This document shows, piece by piece, positions 18,652 to 27,615 of a DNA stretch of 64,000 nucleotides (position 1 is its first letter; every line of letters starts with the position of its first letter). A program made the translations under genes and the position numbers. The DNA lies in assembly GCF_014489475.1 (NCBI RefSeq), contig NZ_CP060820.1:2496001-2560000 (forward strand), given 5' to 3'. Source of the DNA: Lysobacter terrestris. GTDB lineage: Bacteria > Pseudomonadota > Gammaproteobacteria > Xanthomonadales > Xanthomonadaceae. Under the pieces are notes generated by a model that made no database searches, was not told the origin of the DNA, and was given only the letters and a program-made list of their open reading frames with translations.

Positions 18652-19716
18652 TTGAAGAAATCCGACTTCCACTACGACCTGCCGCCCGAGCTCATCGCGC
18701 AGGCGCCGCTTCCCGAACGTTCGGCCAGCCGCCTCCTGGTGGTGCCGCCGGGCGCCGACGTGGCGACCGCAGGCCACGCCTCCGAATGGCACTTCGAGGA
18801 CCGGAGCTTCCGCGAGCTGCCGTCGCTGCTGCGCGCCGGCGACCTGCTGGTGTTCAACGACACGCGGGTGATTCCCGCGCGCCTGTTCGGGCAGAAGGCC
18901 ACCGGCGGCCGTGTCGAGATCCTGATCGAACGCCTGCTCGGCGGTTTCGACGCGCGCGTGCAGCTGGGCGTGAGCAAGTCGCCCAAGCCGGGCGCGCGCA
19001 TCGCCCTCGACGCCGGCGGCGAACTGGAAGTGCTGGATCGCGACGGCGAGTTCTACGTCGTCCGCTTCCACGTGCCCGAATCGCTGGAGCAATGGCTGCT
19101 GCATGCGGGGCGCCTGCCGCTGCCGCCGTACATCCAGCGCGAACCCGGTGCCGATGACGACGAGCGTTACCAGACCGTGTTCGCGCGCGAAGTGGGCGCC
19201 GTGGCCGCGCCGACGGCCGGGCTGCACTTCGACGACGCGCTGCTGGACGCGCTGCGCGCGCAGGGCGTGCAGTTCGGGCACGTGACCCTGCACGTGGGCG
19301 CGGGCACCTTCCAGCCGGTGCGCGTCGACGATCTCGCCCAGCACGTGATGCACAGCGAATGGCTCAACGTCGGTGCCGAACTGATCGAACAGATCCGTCG
19401 CACGCGCGCCGCGGGCGGGCGCGTGGTCGCGGTGGGCACGACCGTGGTGCGCGCGCTGGAAAGCGCTATGCGCGACGGGGAGTTGCAGCCGTTTGCCGGC
19501 GAGACGCGCCTGTTCATCCTGCCCGGTTACCGCATCCGCTCGGTGGATGCGCTGATCACCAACTTCCACTTGCCGGAAAGCACGCTGCTGATGCTGGTGT
19601 CGGCCTTCGCCGGCAAGGCGCGCATGTTCGCCGCCTACGAACATGCGATCCGCGAGCGCTACCGGTTCTTCTCCTATGGCGACGCGATGCTGCTGTATCC
19701 GCAGGCGGGCGAATGA
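18652..19716 (+). CDS. queA: S-adenosylmethionine:tRNA ribosyltransferase-isomerase
   Basis: 354 residues with a TTG start. Transfers the ribosyl part of SAM to preQ1 in tRNA to give epoxyqueuosine. Conserved DFHYDLPPELIAQ, LLVFNDTRVIPARL, PTAGLHF and THVGAGTFxPV-like (LHVGAGTFQPV) are seen. First gene of the queA-tgt-yajC-secD-secF cluster. Confidence 0.97.
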   Translation: MKKSDFHYDLPPELIAQAPLPERSASRLLVVPPGADVATAGHASEWHFEDRSFRELPSLLRAGDLLVFNDTRVIPARLFGQKATGGRVEILIERLLGGFDARVQLGVSKSPKPGARIALDAGGELEVLDRDGEFYVVRFHVPESLEQWLLHAGRLPLPPYIQREPGADDDERYQTVFAREVGAVAAPTAGLHFDDALLDALRAQGVQFGHVTLHVGAGTFQPVRVDDLAQHVMHSEWLNVGAELIEQIRRTRAAGGRVVAVGTTVVRALESAMRDGELQPFAGETRLFILPGYRIRSVDALITNFHLPESTLLMLVSAFAGKARMFAAYEHAIRERYRFFSYGDAMLLYPQAGE

Positions 19717-19729
19717 GATACGTGGATTC

Positions 19730-20985
<1,256 letters not shown>

Positions 20986-20992
20986 GGCGTTT

Positions 20993-21105
20993 CCGGGCTG
21001 CGCCCGGGAAACCCCAAAGTTTGCCGTGCAAACTTTGGGCCCCGCCGCGCGCTGCCACACCCCCATTCGCACCTGCGGTGCGAATCGCCCCCTGACTCAG
21101 GGGGC
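20993..21105. repeat. Three consecutive hairpins between tgt and yajC
   Basis: CCGGGCTGCGCCCGG (20993-21007), then CCCAAAGTTTGC-CGT-GCAAACTTTGGG (21013-21039), then ATTCGCAC-CTGCG-GTGCGAAT (21065-21085) and GCCCCCTGACTCAGGGGGC (21087-21105). They are a dense hairpin cluster without T-runs, so more like a repeat or mRNA-processing element than a terminator. Confidence 0.7.
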
Positions 21106-21170
21106 TGCCAGGGTCCGGTGTTGGCGACGTGGCATAATCCGCCGTTATTTCGCATCCGGACGCATCCAAG

Positions 21171-21512
21171 ATGAACCTGCTCGACCTCCTGATCGCCCCC
21201 GCCTACGCCCAGACTGCCGCCGCGCAGCCGCAGGGCATGGGTGGCTTCGGCCTGCTGATGCCCATCGCGCTGATCGCGATCATGTACTTCCTGATGATCC
21301 GCCCGCAGATGAAGCGCCAGAAGGAACACCGCGGCATGCTCGAGAAGCTGTCGAAGGGCGACGAAGTGCTGACCAACGGCGGCATCGCCGGCGTGGTGGC
21401 CGACATCGGCGAGAACTTCGTCACGGTCGAGGTGGCCGACAACGTCCGCCTGCGCATCCAGAAGGGCGCCATCGCCAACGTCCTGCCCAAGGGCACCTTG
21501 AAGTCGGCCTAA
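21171..21512 (+). CDS. yajC: Preprotein translocase subunit YajC
   Basis: 113 residues; one membrane segment (about 23-42) and the conserved RPQMKRQKEHR and GDEVLTNGGIAG motifs. Accessory subunit of the SecDF-YajC complex, encoded next to secD and secF. Confidence 0.96.
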   Translation: MNLLDLLIAPAYAQTAAAQPQGMGGFGLLMPIALIAIMYFLMIRPQMKRQKEHRGMLEKLSKGDEVLTNGGIAGVVADIGENFVTVEVADNVRLRIQKGAIANVLPKGTLKSA

Positions 21513-21570
21513 TCCGCCGCCACCACGTTCTGCATGCTGGCGGCCGGGGAGCTGCCACGGGATCTCTTCG

Positions 21571-23439
21571 ATGCTGACTTACGCACGCTGGAAATACGCT
21601 GCCTTCCTGATCGTCCTGCTGCTCAGTGCCGTTTACGCGGTGCCGAACCTGTTTCCGCAGGATCCATCGGTGCAGGTCACTGCCAATCGCGGCGCTCCGG
21701 TCGATGAGGCGCTGCGCACGCGCGTCGCCGCCAGCCTGCAGAAGGCCGGTGTCACCGCCAAGCAGGTGGAACTGGATACCAAGAAGAACAACCTGCTGGT
21801 CCGCCTCGCGAGCCCGGACGTCCAGGTCAAGGCGGCCGACGCGCTGCGCCCGGAGCTGGGCAGCGACTACATCGTCGCGCTCAACATCGCCTCGACCGTG
21901 CCGGACTGGCTGGAGAAGTTCGGCGCGCGCCCGATGTCGCTGGGCCTCGACCTGCAGGGTGGCGTGCACTTCCTGATGCAGGTCGACCAGAAGGCGGCGC
22001 TGGAAAAGCGTCTTGAAGCCACCACCGAAGACCTGCGCGTGCTGTTGCGTGACAAGCGCATCGCCTACATCTCGGTCGATCGCCGTCCCGACAACAGCAT
22101 CGTCGCCACGCTGCGCGATGCGGCCGCCGCCAGTGCGGCGGCGGGCGTCATCGTCAAGGGCCAGCCGACGCTGCTGCAGCAGATGCAGGGCAACCAGATC
22201 GTCCTGCAGGTGCAGCCGGCGGAACTGCAGAAGTACGCCGCGGACGCCATCGACCAGAACGTCTCCACCCTGCGCAACCGCGTGAACGCGCTCGGCGTCG
22301 CCGAGCCGGTCATCCAGCGCCAGGGCAACGACCGCATCGTCGTCGAGCTGCCGGGCGTGCAGGACACCGCGCAGGCCAAGCGCATGATCGGCGCGACGGC
22401 CACCCTGGAATACCGCGCCGTGGTCGAAGGCAATGCCTTCGATGCGGTCGAATCCGGCAACGTGCCGCCGGAAGCGCGCGTCTATTACCGCCGTGAACGC
22501 GGTCCGGACGGCAAGCCGATGCCGATCCTGCTCAACAAGCGCGTGATCGCCTCGGGCGACCAGCTGGTCGGCGCCACCACCGGCATCGATTCGCAGAGCG
22601 GCACCCCGACCGTGTCGGTGCGCCTGAACAGCGCCGGCGGCCAGCGCATGTTCGACTTCACCAGCGAGAACGTCGGCAAGCCGATGGCGGTGGTGTACAT
22701 CGAGCGCCTGCCGGAAGTGAAGGTTGTCAACGGCCAGGAAATCCGCAGCACGCGCATCAACGAAGAAGTCGTTTCGGTCGCCACGATCAACGGCGTCTTC
22801 AGCAACGAATTCCAGACCACCGGCCTGAGCGGCCAGGAAGCGGCCGACCTGTCCAAGCTGCTGAAGTCCGGCTCGCTGGCCGCGCCGATGGACTTCGTCG
22901 AGGAACGCATCATCGGCCCGAGCCTGGGCAAGCAGAACGTCGAAAGCGGCCTGAAGGCGGTGACGTTCTCGTTCGCCTTCGCGCTGGTGTTCTTCCTGAT
23001 CTACTACCGCATGTTCGGCGTGATCACCTGCATCGCGCTGCTGCTCAACCTGGTGATGGTGTTCGCGCTGATGTCGTTCTTCGGCGCGACGATGTCGCTG
23101 CCGGGCCTGGCGGGCATCGCGCTGACCGTCGGCATGTCGGTCGACGCCAACGTGCTGATCAATGAGCGCATCCGCGAAGAGTTGCGCCTGGGGCTGCCGC
23201 CGCAGACCGCGATCGCGACCGGTTACGACCGCGCCGCCGGCACCATCCTCGACGCCAACATCACCGCGTTCCTGGTGGGCCTGGCGATGGCTGCGTTCGG
23301 CACCGGCCCGCTGCGCGGCTTCGGCATCACCACGATGCTGGGCATCGCCACTTCGGCCTATACCGCTGTTTCCGTCTCGCGCGCGATCGCCACGCTGATC
23401 TACGGTGGCCGCCGCAAGTTGAAGTCGATCTGGATCTGA
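21571..23439 (+). CDS. secD: Protein translocase subunit SecD
   Basis: 622 residues. Membrane segment at about 8-25, a large periplasmic region with LGLDLQGGVHFL, and five C-terminal membrane segments with the proton-path region GMSVDANVLINERIREE. Uses the proton gradient to assist late stages of Sec export. Confidence 0.97.
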   Translation: MLTYARWKYAAFLIVLLLSAVYAVPNLFPQDPSVQVTANRGAPVDEALRTRVAASLQKAGVTAKQVELDTKKNNLLVRLASPDVQVKAADALRPELGSDYIVALNIASTVPDWLEKFGARPMSLGLDLQGGVHFLMQVDQKAALEKRLEATTEDLRVLLRDKRIAYISVDRRPDNSIVATLRDAAAASAAAGVIVKGQPTLLQQMQGNQIVLQVQPAELQKYAADAIDQNVSTLRNRVNALGVAEPVIQRQGNDRIVVELPGVQDTAQAKRMIGATATLEYRAVVEGNAFDAVESGNVPPEARVYYRRERGPDGKPMPILLNKRVIASGDQLVGATTGIDSQSGTPTVSVRLNSAGGQRMFDFTSENVGKPMAVVYIERLPEVKVVNGQEIRSTRINEEVVSVATINGVFSNEFQTTGLSGQEAADLSKLLKSGSLAAPMDFVEERIIGPSLGKQNVESGLKAVTFSFAFALVFFLIYYRMFGVITCIALLLNLVMVFALMSFFGATMSLPGLAGIALTVGMSVDANVLINERIREELRLGLPPQTAIATGYDRAAGTILDANITAFLVGLAMAAFGTGPLRGFGITTMLGIATSAYTAVSVSRAIATLIYGGRRKLKSIWI

Positions 23440-23452
23440 GGGAACCGCTGCC

Positions 23453-24403
23453 ATGAAACCCTTCAACGTTTTCCCTTACGACAGCAAGATCAACTTCATG
23501 CGCGTGCGCATGATCTCGCTGGCCATCGCGGCGCTGCTGATGTTCGCCGCGATCGGGGCGATGGCCGTCAACGGCTTCAACTTCGCGCTCGACTTCACCG
23601 GTGGCGTTGGCGTCGAGCTGCGCTTCGCCAAGCCGGTCGAGGTCGAGGCCGTGCGTTCGAAGCTGGCCGCCGCCGGCTTCGACAACGCGCAGGTGCAGAG
23701 CTTCGGCACCGGCACCGATCTGCTGGTCCGCCTGCAGAAGGAAGAAGGTCGCCGCAACGAGGGCACCGGCAGCATCGCGCAGGACGTGCAGGCGGCGGCG
23801 TCCAGCGCCGACAACCCGGCCGAAGTGCGCAGCAGCGCGGAGATCAGCGCGCAGGTGGGCAAGGAGCTGCGCGACAAGGGCATCCTCGCCCTGGTGTTCG
23901 TGATCGTCGGCTTCATGATCTACATCTCGTTCCGCTTCGAGTGGAAGTTCGCCGTCGCGGCGATCATCACCACCCTGCACGACGTGGTGATCGTGGTCGG
24001 CTGGTTCGCGCTGAGCGGGCACGAGTTCGACCTGACCGTGCTGGCCGGTGCGCTGTCGGTGATGGGCTTCTCGGTCAACGACACCATCGTGGTGTTCGAT
24101 CGCGTGCGCGAGAACTTCCGTTCGATGCGCGCCAGCCCGGAGGAGGTCCTCAACGCCTCGGTCAACCAGACCCTGTCGCGTACGGTGATCACCTCGTTCG
24201 TGGCTCTGCTGACCGTGCTGGCGCTGTACTTCTACGGTGGCGCCTCGCTGCGCGGCATGGCCGAGTCGCAGATCATCGGTATCGTGATCGGCACCCTGTC
24301 CTCGATCTTCGTCGCCTGCCCGCTGCTGATGTGGCTGGGTGTGAGCAAGCAGGACCTGATGCCGAAGGCGCGCGACGAAGCGGCGCTGGCGCGTCGCCCG
24401 TAA
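23453..24403 (+). CDS. secF: Protein translocase subunit SecF
   Basis: 316 residues; the start is 13 bp after secD. The first membrane segment is followed by LDFTGGVGVELRF, and the C-terminal segments carry GFSVNDTIVVFDRVREN. Forms the SecDF complex with the preceding gene. Confidence 0.97.
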   Translation: MKPFNVFPYDSKINFMRVRMISLAIAALLMFAAIGAMAVNGFNFALDFTGGVGVELRFAKPVEVEAVRSKLAAAGFDNAQVQSFGTGTDLLVRLQKEEGRRNEGTGSIAQDVQAAASSADNPAEVRSSAEISAQVGKELRDKGILALVFVIVGFMIYISFRFEWKFAVAAIITTLHDVVIVVGWFALSGHEFDLTVLAGALSVMGFSVNDTIVVFDRVRENFRSMRASPEEVLNASVNQTLSRTVITSFVALLTVLALYFYGGASLRGMAESQIIGIVIGTLSSIFVACPLLMWLGVSKQDLMPKARDEAALARRP

Positions 24404-24422
24404 TTCACGGCGCCAGTGAACG

Positions 24423-24451
24423 AAAAAGGCCGCGCAATGCGCGGCCTTTTT
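24423..24451 (+). terminator. Rho-independent terminator after secF
   Basis: Perfect stem AAAAAGGCCGCGC / GCGCGGCCTTTTT with loop AAT, 20 bp after the secF stop. Confidence 0.9.
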
Positions 24452-24472
24452 CTTTGTCGGGGATCGCGGGCT

Positions 24473-24532
24473 GGGTCGGCTCATCGACCCGGCGTTTACA
24501 TCTGCGCGCAGCCGGGTCGATGGAGCCGACCC
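24473..24532. repeat. REP-like inverted repeat between secF and suhB
   Basis: Arms GGGTCGGCTC-AT-CGACCCGGC and GCCGGGTCG-ATG-GAGCCGACCC around a 17-base spacer. The look is that of Stenotrophomonas/Xanthomonas REP elements. Confidence 0.7.
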
Positions 24533-24541
24533 GGTCTACGT

Positions 24542-25360
24542 TCAATCCAATGCGTTGGCGTAGCCGGTCGCGACGATCTTGGTCTGCAGCGCATCGCAGA
24601 TCTTCAGGTTGCCGGCAACGAGCGGGCGGCCCATCAGGCCGCGGGTGTCCATCGGGCCGGTGCTGCGGCCGCGGTAATCGACGACCTTGCCGCCGGCTTC
24701 GCGCACCATCAGCGCACCCGCGGCGATGTCCCACGGCTTCACGCCGGATTCGAAGTAGGCATCGGCGCGGCCGCAGGCCACGTAGGCCAGGTCCAGCGCC
24801 GCCGAGCCGGTGCGGCGGATGTCCTCGGCTTCCAGCAGCAGGGCATCGATGCACTTGAGCTGGGCGCTGAGGTTCTTGCGCTCGCGCGGCGGGAAGCCGG
24901 TGATCAGAAAGGCGCCGTTGAGGTCCTTGCGTTCGGCCACGCGGATGCGCTTGTCGTTGAGCGTGGCGCCGCTGCCCTTGCTGGCGGCGAAGATCTCGTT
25001 GCGCAGCGGGTCGAAGATCACGCCGTGGATCGGCTCGCCGTTCTCGACCAGGGCGATCGACACGCAGAAGTGCGGGAAGCCGTGCAGGTAGTTGCTGGTG
25101 CCATCGAGCGGGTCGATGACCCAGGTGAAGCGGCCCGAACCCTGCGCGCCGCCTTCCTCGCCGAGGATGGCGTAGTCGGGCGTGGCCCGGCGCAGTTCCT
25201 TGATCACGGCCGCTTCGGCCAGTCCGTCGACTTCGCTGGCGTAGTCCAGCCGGTCCTTCTCCACCACGTTGAGCGCGTCGAGCTTGTGCATGTTGCGCAG
25301 CAGGACGTTGCCCGCAGCGCGGGCGGCCTTGATCATGAGGGTGACGGCGGGTTTCTGCAT
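24542..25360 (-). CDS. suhB: Inositol monophosphatase family protein SuhB
   Basis: 272 residues. Metal-binding motifs [19 protein letters not shown] and [15 protein letters not shown]. In gammaproteobacteria SuhB also joins the rRNA antitermination complex. Divergent from trmJ. Confidence 0.95.
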   Translation of the reverse strand: MQKPAVTLMIKAARAAGNVLLRNMHKLDALNVVEKDRLDYASEVDGLAEAAVIKELRRATPDYAILGEEGGAQGSGRFTWVIDPLDGTSNYLHGFPHFCVSIALVENGEPIHGVIFDPLRNEIFAASKGSGATLNDKRIRVAERKDLNGAFLITGFPPRERKNLSAQLKCIDALLLEAEDIRRTGSAALDLAYVACGRADAYFESGVKPWDIAAGALMVREAGGKVVDYRGRSTGPMDTRGLMGRPLVAGNLKICDALQTKIVATGYANALD

Positions 25361-25459
25361 GGCGGTACGAGCCTCTTGATCGGGGCGTGGGACGGGCTGG
25401 CGGTGCGAAAGAGCGGGCCGGCACCTGTGGCCGGGGCGCGGAGTTTACCATTGCCGCGC

Positions 25460-26257
25460 ATGAGTACCGATCCGAACAATGCCCTGCACCCGGGGCCAGA
25501 CAACGTCGCCGACCGCATCCGCATCGTCCTGGTCGGCACCCAGCACCCCGGCAACATCGGTTCGGCCGCCCGGGCGATGAAGACCATGGGCCTGTCCCGG
25601 CTGGTGCTGGTGGCGCCCGAACGCGCCCCGGACGCCGACTCCTACGCCCTGGCCGCGGGGGCGGACGACGTGCTGGCCGCCGCGGTCGTCCACGCCACCC
25701 TGGCCGAAGCCGTCGCCGACTGCCGCCTGGTCCTGGGCTGCACCGCGCGCAGCCGCCGGATCCAGCTGGAGGAGCTCGAGCCGCGCGCGGCCGGTGCCCG
25801 GGCGGTCGGGGAAGCGCTGGGCGGCGCCGAGATCGCGCTGGTGTTCGGCCGCGAACGCACCGGCCTGAGCAACGACGAGTACGAGCTGTGCCATCTCGCG
25901 GTGCACATCCCGGCCAACCCCGAGTACAGCTCGCTCAACCTGGCGATGGCGGTGCAGGTGCTCAGCTACGAGGTCCGCATGGCCGCATTGGCGGCCCGGC
26001 CGACGGCCGCCGTGGCCACGGACGAGGAGGAGCGCGAACCCCCGGCGTCGCACGCGCAGATGGAAGGATTCTTCGCCCAGCTGGCCGAGACCCTGGACGC
26101 CATCGACTTCCACAAGGGGCGGGCGCCGGAATCGGCGATGCGCAAGCTGCGGCGCCTGTTCCTGCGCGCGCAGCCCGATGCCCGCGAGGTCCGGATCCTG
26201 CGGGGGGTGCTGGCCGACGCGCAGCGGATGGCCCGCCTGGCCGGGGAGCGCGGGTAG
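25460..26257 (+). CDS. trmJ: tRNA (cytidine/uridine-2'-O-)-methyltransferase TrmJ
   Basis: 265 residues. SPOUT-class knot methyltransferase: VGTQHPGNIGSAARAMKTMG at the N-terminus, LVFGRERTGLSNDE and PANPEYSSLNLAMAVQVLSYE at the knot. A C-terminal helical extension follows. Modifies position 32 of tRNAs. Its TAG stop lies inside the first bases of the palindromic element that follows. Confidence 0.95.
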   Translation: MSTDPNNALHPGPDNVADRIRIVLVGTQHPGNIGSAARAMKTMGLSRLVLVAPERAPDADSYALAAGADDVLAAAVVHATLAEAVADCRLVLGCTARSRRIQLEELEPRAAGARAVGEALGGAEIALVFGRERTGLSNDEYELCHLAVHIPANPEYSSLNLAMAVQVLSYEVRMAALAARPTAAVATDEEEREPPASHAQMEGFFAQLAETLDAIDFHKGRAPESAMRKLRRLFLRAQPDAREVRILRGVLADAQRMARLAGERG

Positions 26258-26547
26258 GGCCTGCTAACGCCATGCGGACAGGCCGCGCCGGGCGTGGACG
26301 CGTGCGAGGCAAGGAAGAGCGAGGGCGCGCGTATGTCGATACGCAACCGAGCGATGACGTCGAACCGCGCCAACCGGCGCGGTGAGGTCGTGCGCGTCCA
26401 CACCCGGCCCTTCGGGTTGCCCCTCAGGGGCCGCTAGGCGGCGCCGCGCGCCTTGACCTTGCAGTCAGCAAGGCGCGGCGGCACGCAACACCACCTGACG
26501 GCCCCTGAGGGGCAACGCGGCCTGTCCGCATGGCGTTAGCAGGCCCT
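26256..26547. mobile_element. 292-bp nested palindromic element (MITE-like)
   Basis: Outer arms of 32 bp are perfectly inverted (26256-26287 and 26516-26547, beginning AGGGCCTGCTAACGCC). Inside are two further stems: GCCGGGCGTGGACGCG (26287-26302) against 26393-26408 with one mismatch, and a perfect 18-bp pair at 26416-26433 and 26499-26516 (GTTGCCCCTCAGGGGCCG). The whole can fold as a three-way junction. No ORF. The left arm starts within the trmJ stop codon. It fills the gap between trmJ and the next gene. A mobile or MITE-like nature is inferred; no target duplication is obvious. Confidence 0.65.
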
Positions 26548-26620
26548 GGCCCGTTCGCCGGTTCCGCGACCCGCGGCACCTCCCCAAGCCCGCGGTTTTT
26601 GCTTTAGTCTGCAACGTCGA

Positions 26621-27574
26621 TTGCATCCCGGTTTCCACTGCTTGAGCGTCCGCCTGTCCGCCACATTGCGACGTATCGCCGCCCTGGCGCTCGCTTTCGC
26701 CCTGCTGCTGCCGATGTCGGCGTTCGCCGGCGATCCGGGCGTGCTCGTGCTCGGGCGGATCAGCGACGATCCCAAGGCGCACTACGAACAGCTCAAGGCG
26801 CTGCTCGACTACGTCGTGCCGCGGATGAAGGACGTGGGCATCCGCGAAGGCCGCATCCTCATGGCCAAGGACGCCACGCAGATGGCCAGCTACCTGCGCC
26901 GCGGCCGCGTCGACTGGGTCACCGAAACCGCGGGCACGGGCATGCTGCTGAAGCAGCGTGCCGGCGCCGAGCCGCTGCTGCTGACCGAGCGCGACGGCAC
27001 CAGCCACTACCACTCGGTGTTCTTCGCCCGCACGGACAGCAGCGTCCGTTCGCTCGACGACCTGCGCGGGCACAGCGTCGCCTTCCAGCGTCCGACCTCC
27101 ACCAGCGCCTACTTCCTGCCGGTCAGCGAACTCCTGCACCGCGGCAATTCGCTGGAGCTGCTGCTGTCGCCCACCGACAAGCTGGATTCGAGCGTGGTGG
27201 GTTACGTGTTCGCGCGTTCCGAACTCAACATCGCCACCTGGGTGCACAAGCGCCTGGTCGACGTGGGCGTGATGAGCAACCTCGACTGGGACAATCCGCG
27301 TCGCGTGCCGACGGCCTTCCGCCAGGACCTGCGCGTGATCGGTTCCACCGGCAACGTGCCGCGCGCGCTCGAACTGGTACGCGCCGACCTCGACCCGAAG
27401 GTCGAGGAGCGGCTGCGCCAGGTGCTGTGCCAGGCCGCCAAGGATCCGCAGGCGCGCGATGCGCTGCAGGGCTTCTTCCAGACGACCCGCTTCCTGCCGG
27501 TGGATGCCGCCTCGCGGCAGGCGCTGGACGACCTGGCCGACGGCGTCGCCCGCGTGCGCAGCGAAGTGGAATAG
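26621..27574 (+). CDS. PhnD-like phosphate/phosphonate-type periplasmic binding protein
   Basis: About 317 residues with a TTG start at 26621 (a second TTG at 26642 is also possible). Signal peptide with core AALALAFALLLPMSAFA. The fold is the PhnD/phosphate-phosphite-phosphonate substrate-binding type: LRRGRVDWVTETAGTG, SLDDLRGHSVAFQRPTSTSA. No ABC permease or ATPase is nearby; instead a GGDEF-EAL gene starts 41 bp downstream, which suggests a sensing rather than transport role. Confidence 0.8.
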   Translation: MHPGFHCLSVRLSATLRRIAALALAFALLLPMSAFAGDPGVLVLGRISDDPKAHYEQLKALLDYVVPRMKDVGIREGRILMAKDATQMASYLRRGRVDWVTETAGTGMLLKQRAGAEPLLLTERDGTSHYHSVFFARTDSSVRSLDDLRGHSVAFQRPTSTSAYFLPVSELLHRGNSLELLLSPTDKLDSSVVGYVFARSELNIATWVHKRLVDVGVMSNLDWDNPRRVPTAFRQDLRVIGSTGNVPRALELVRADLDPKVEERLRQVLCQAAKDPQARDALQGFFQTTRFLPVDAASRQALDDLADGVARVRSEVE

Positions 27575-27615
27575 GGCACGGACACCATGCGGGCGATCGA
27601 CAGGGCGATTTGCGG

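Noticed and set aside
26256-26547. The CTAACGCC / GGCGTTAG at the ends of the 292-bp palindrome as an attC remnant
   Set aside because: The boxes do not fit RYYYAAC/GTTRRRY in register, and the internal stems bear no resemblance to the attC stem. The likeness is coincidental.
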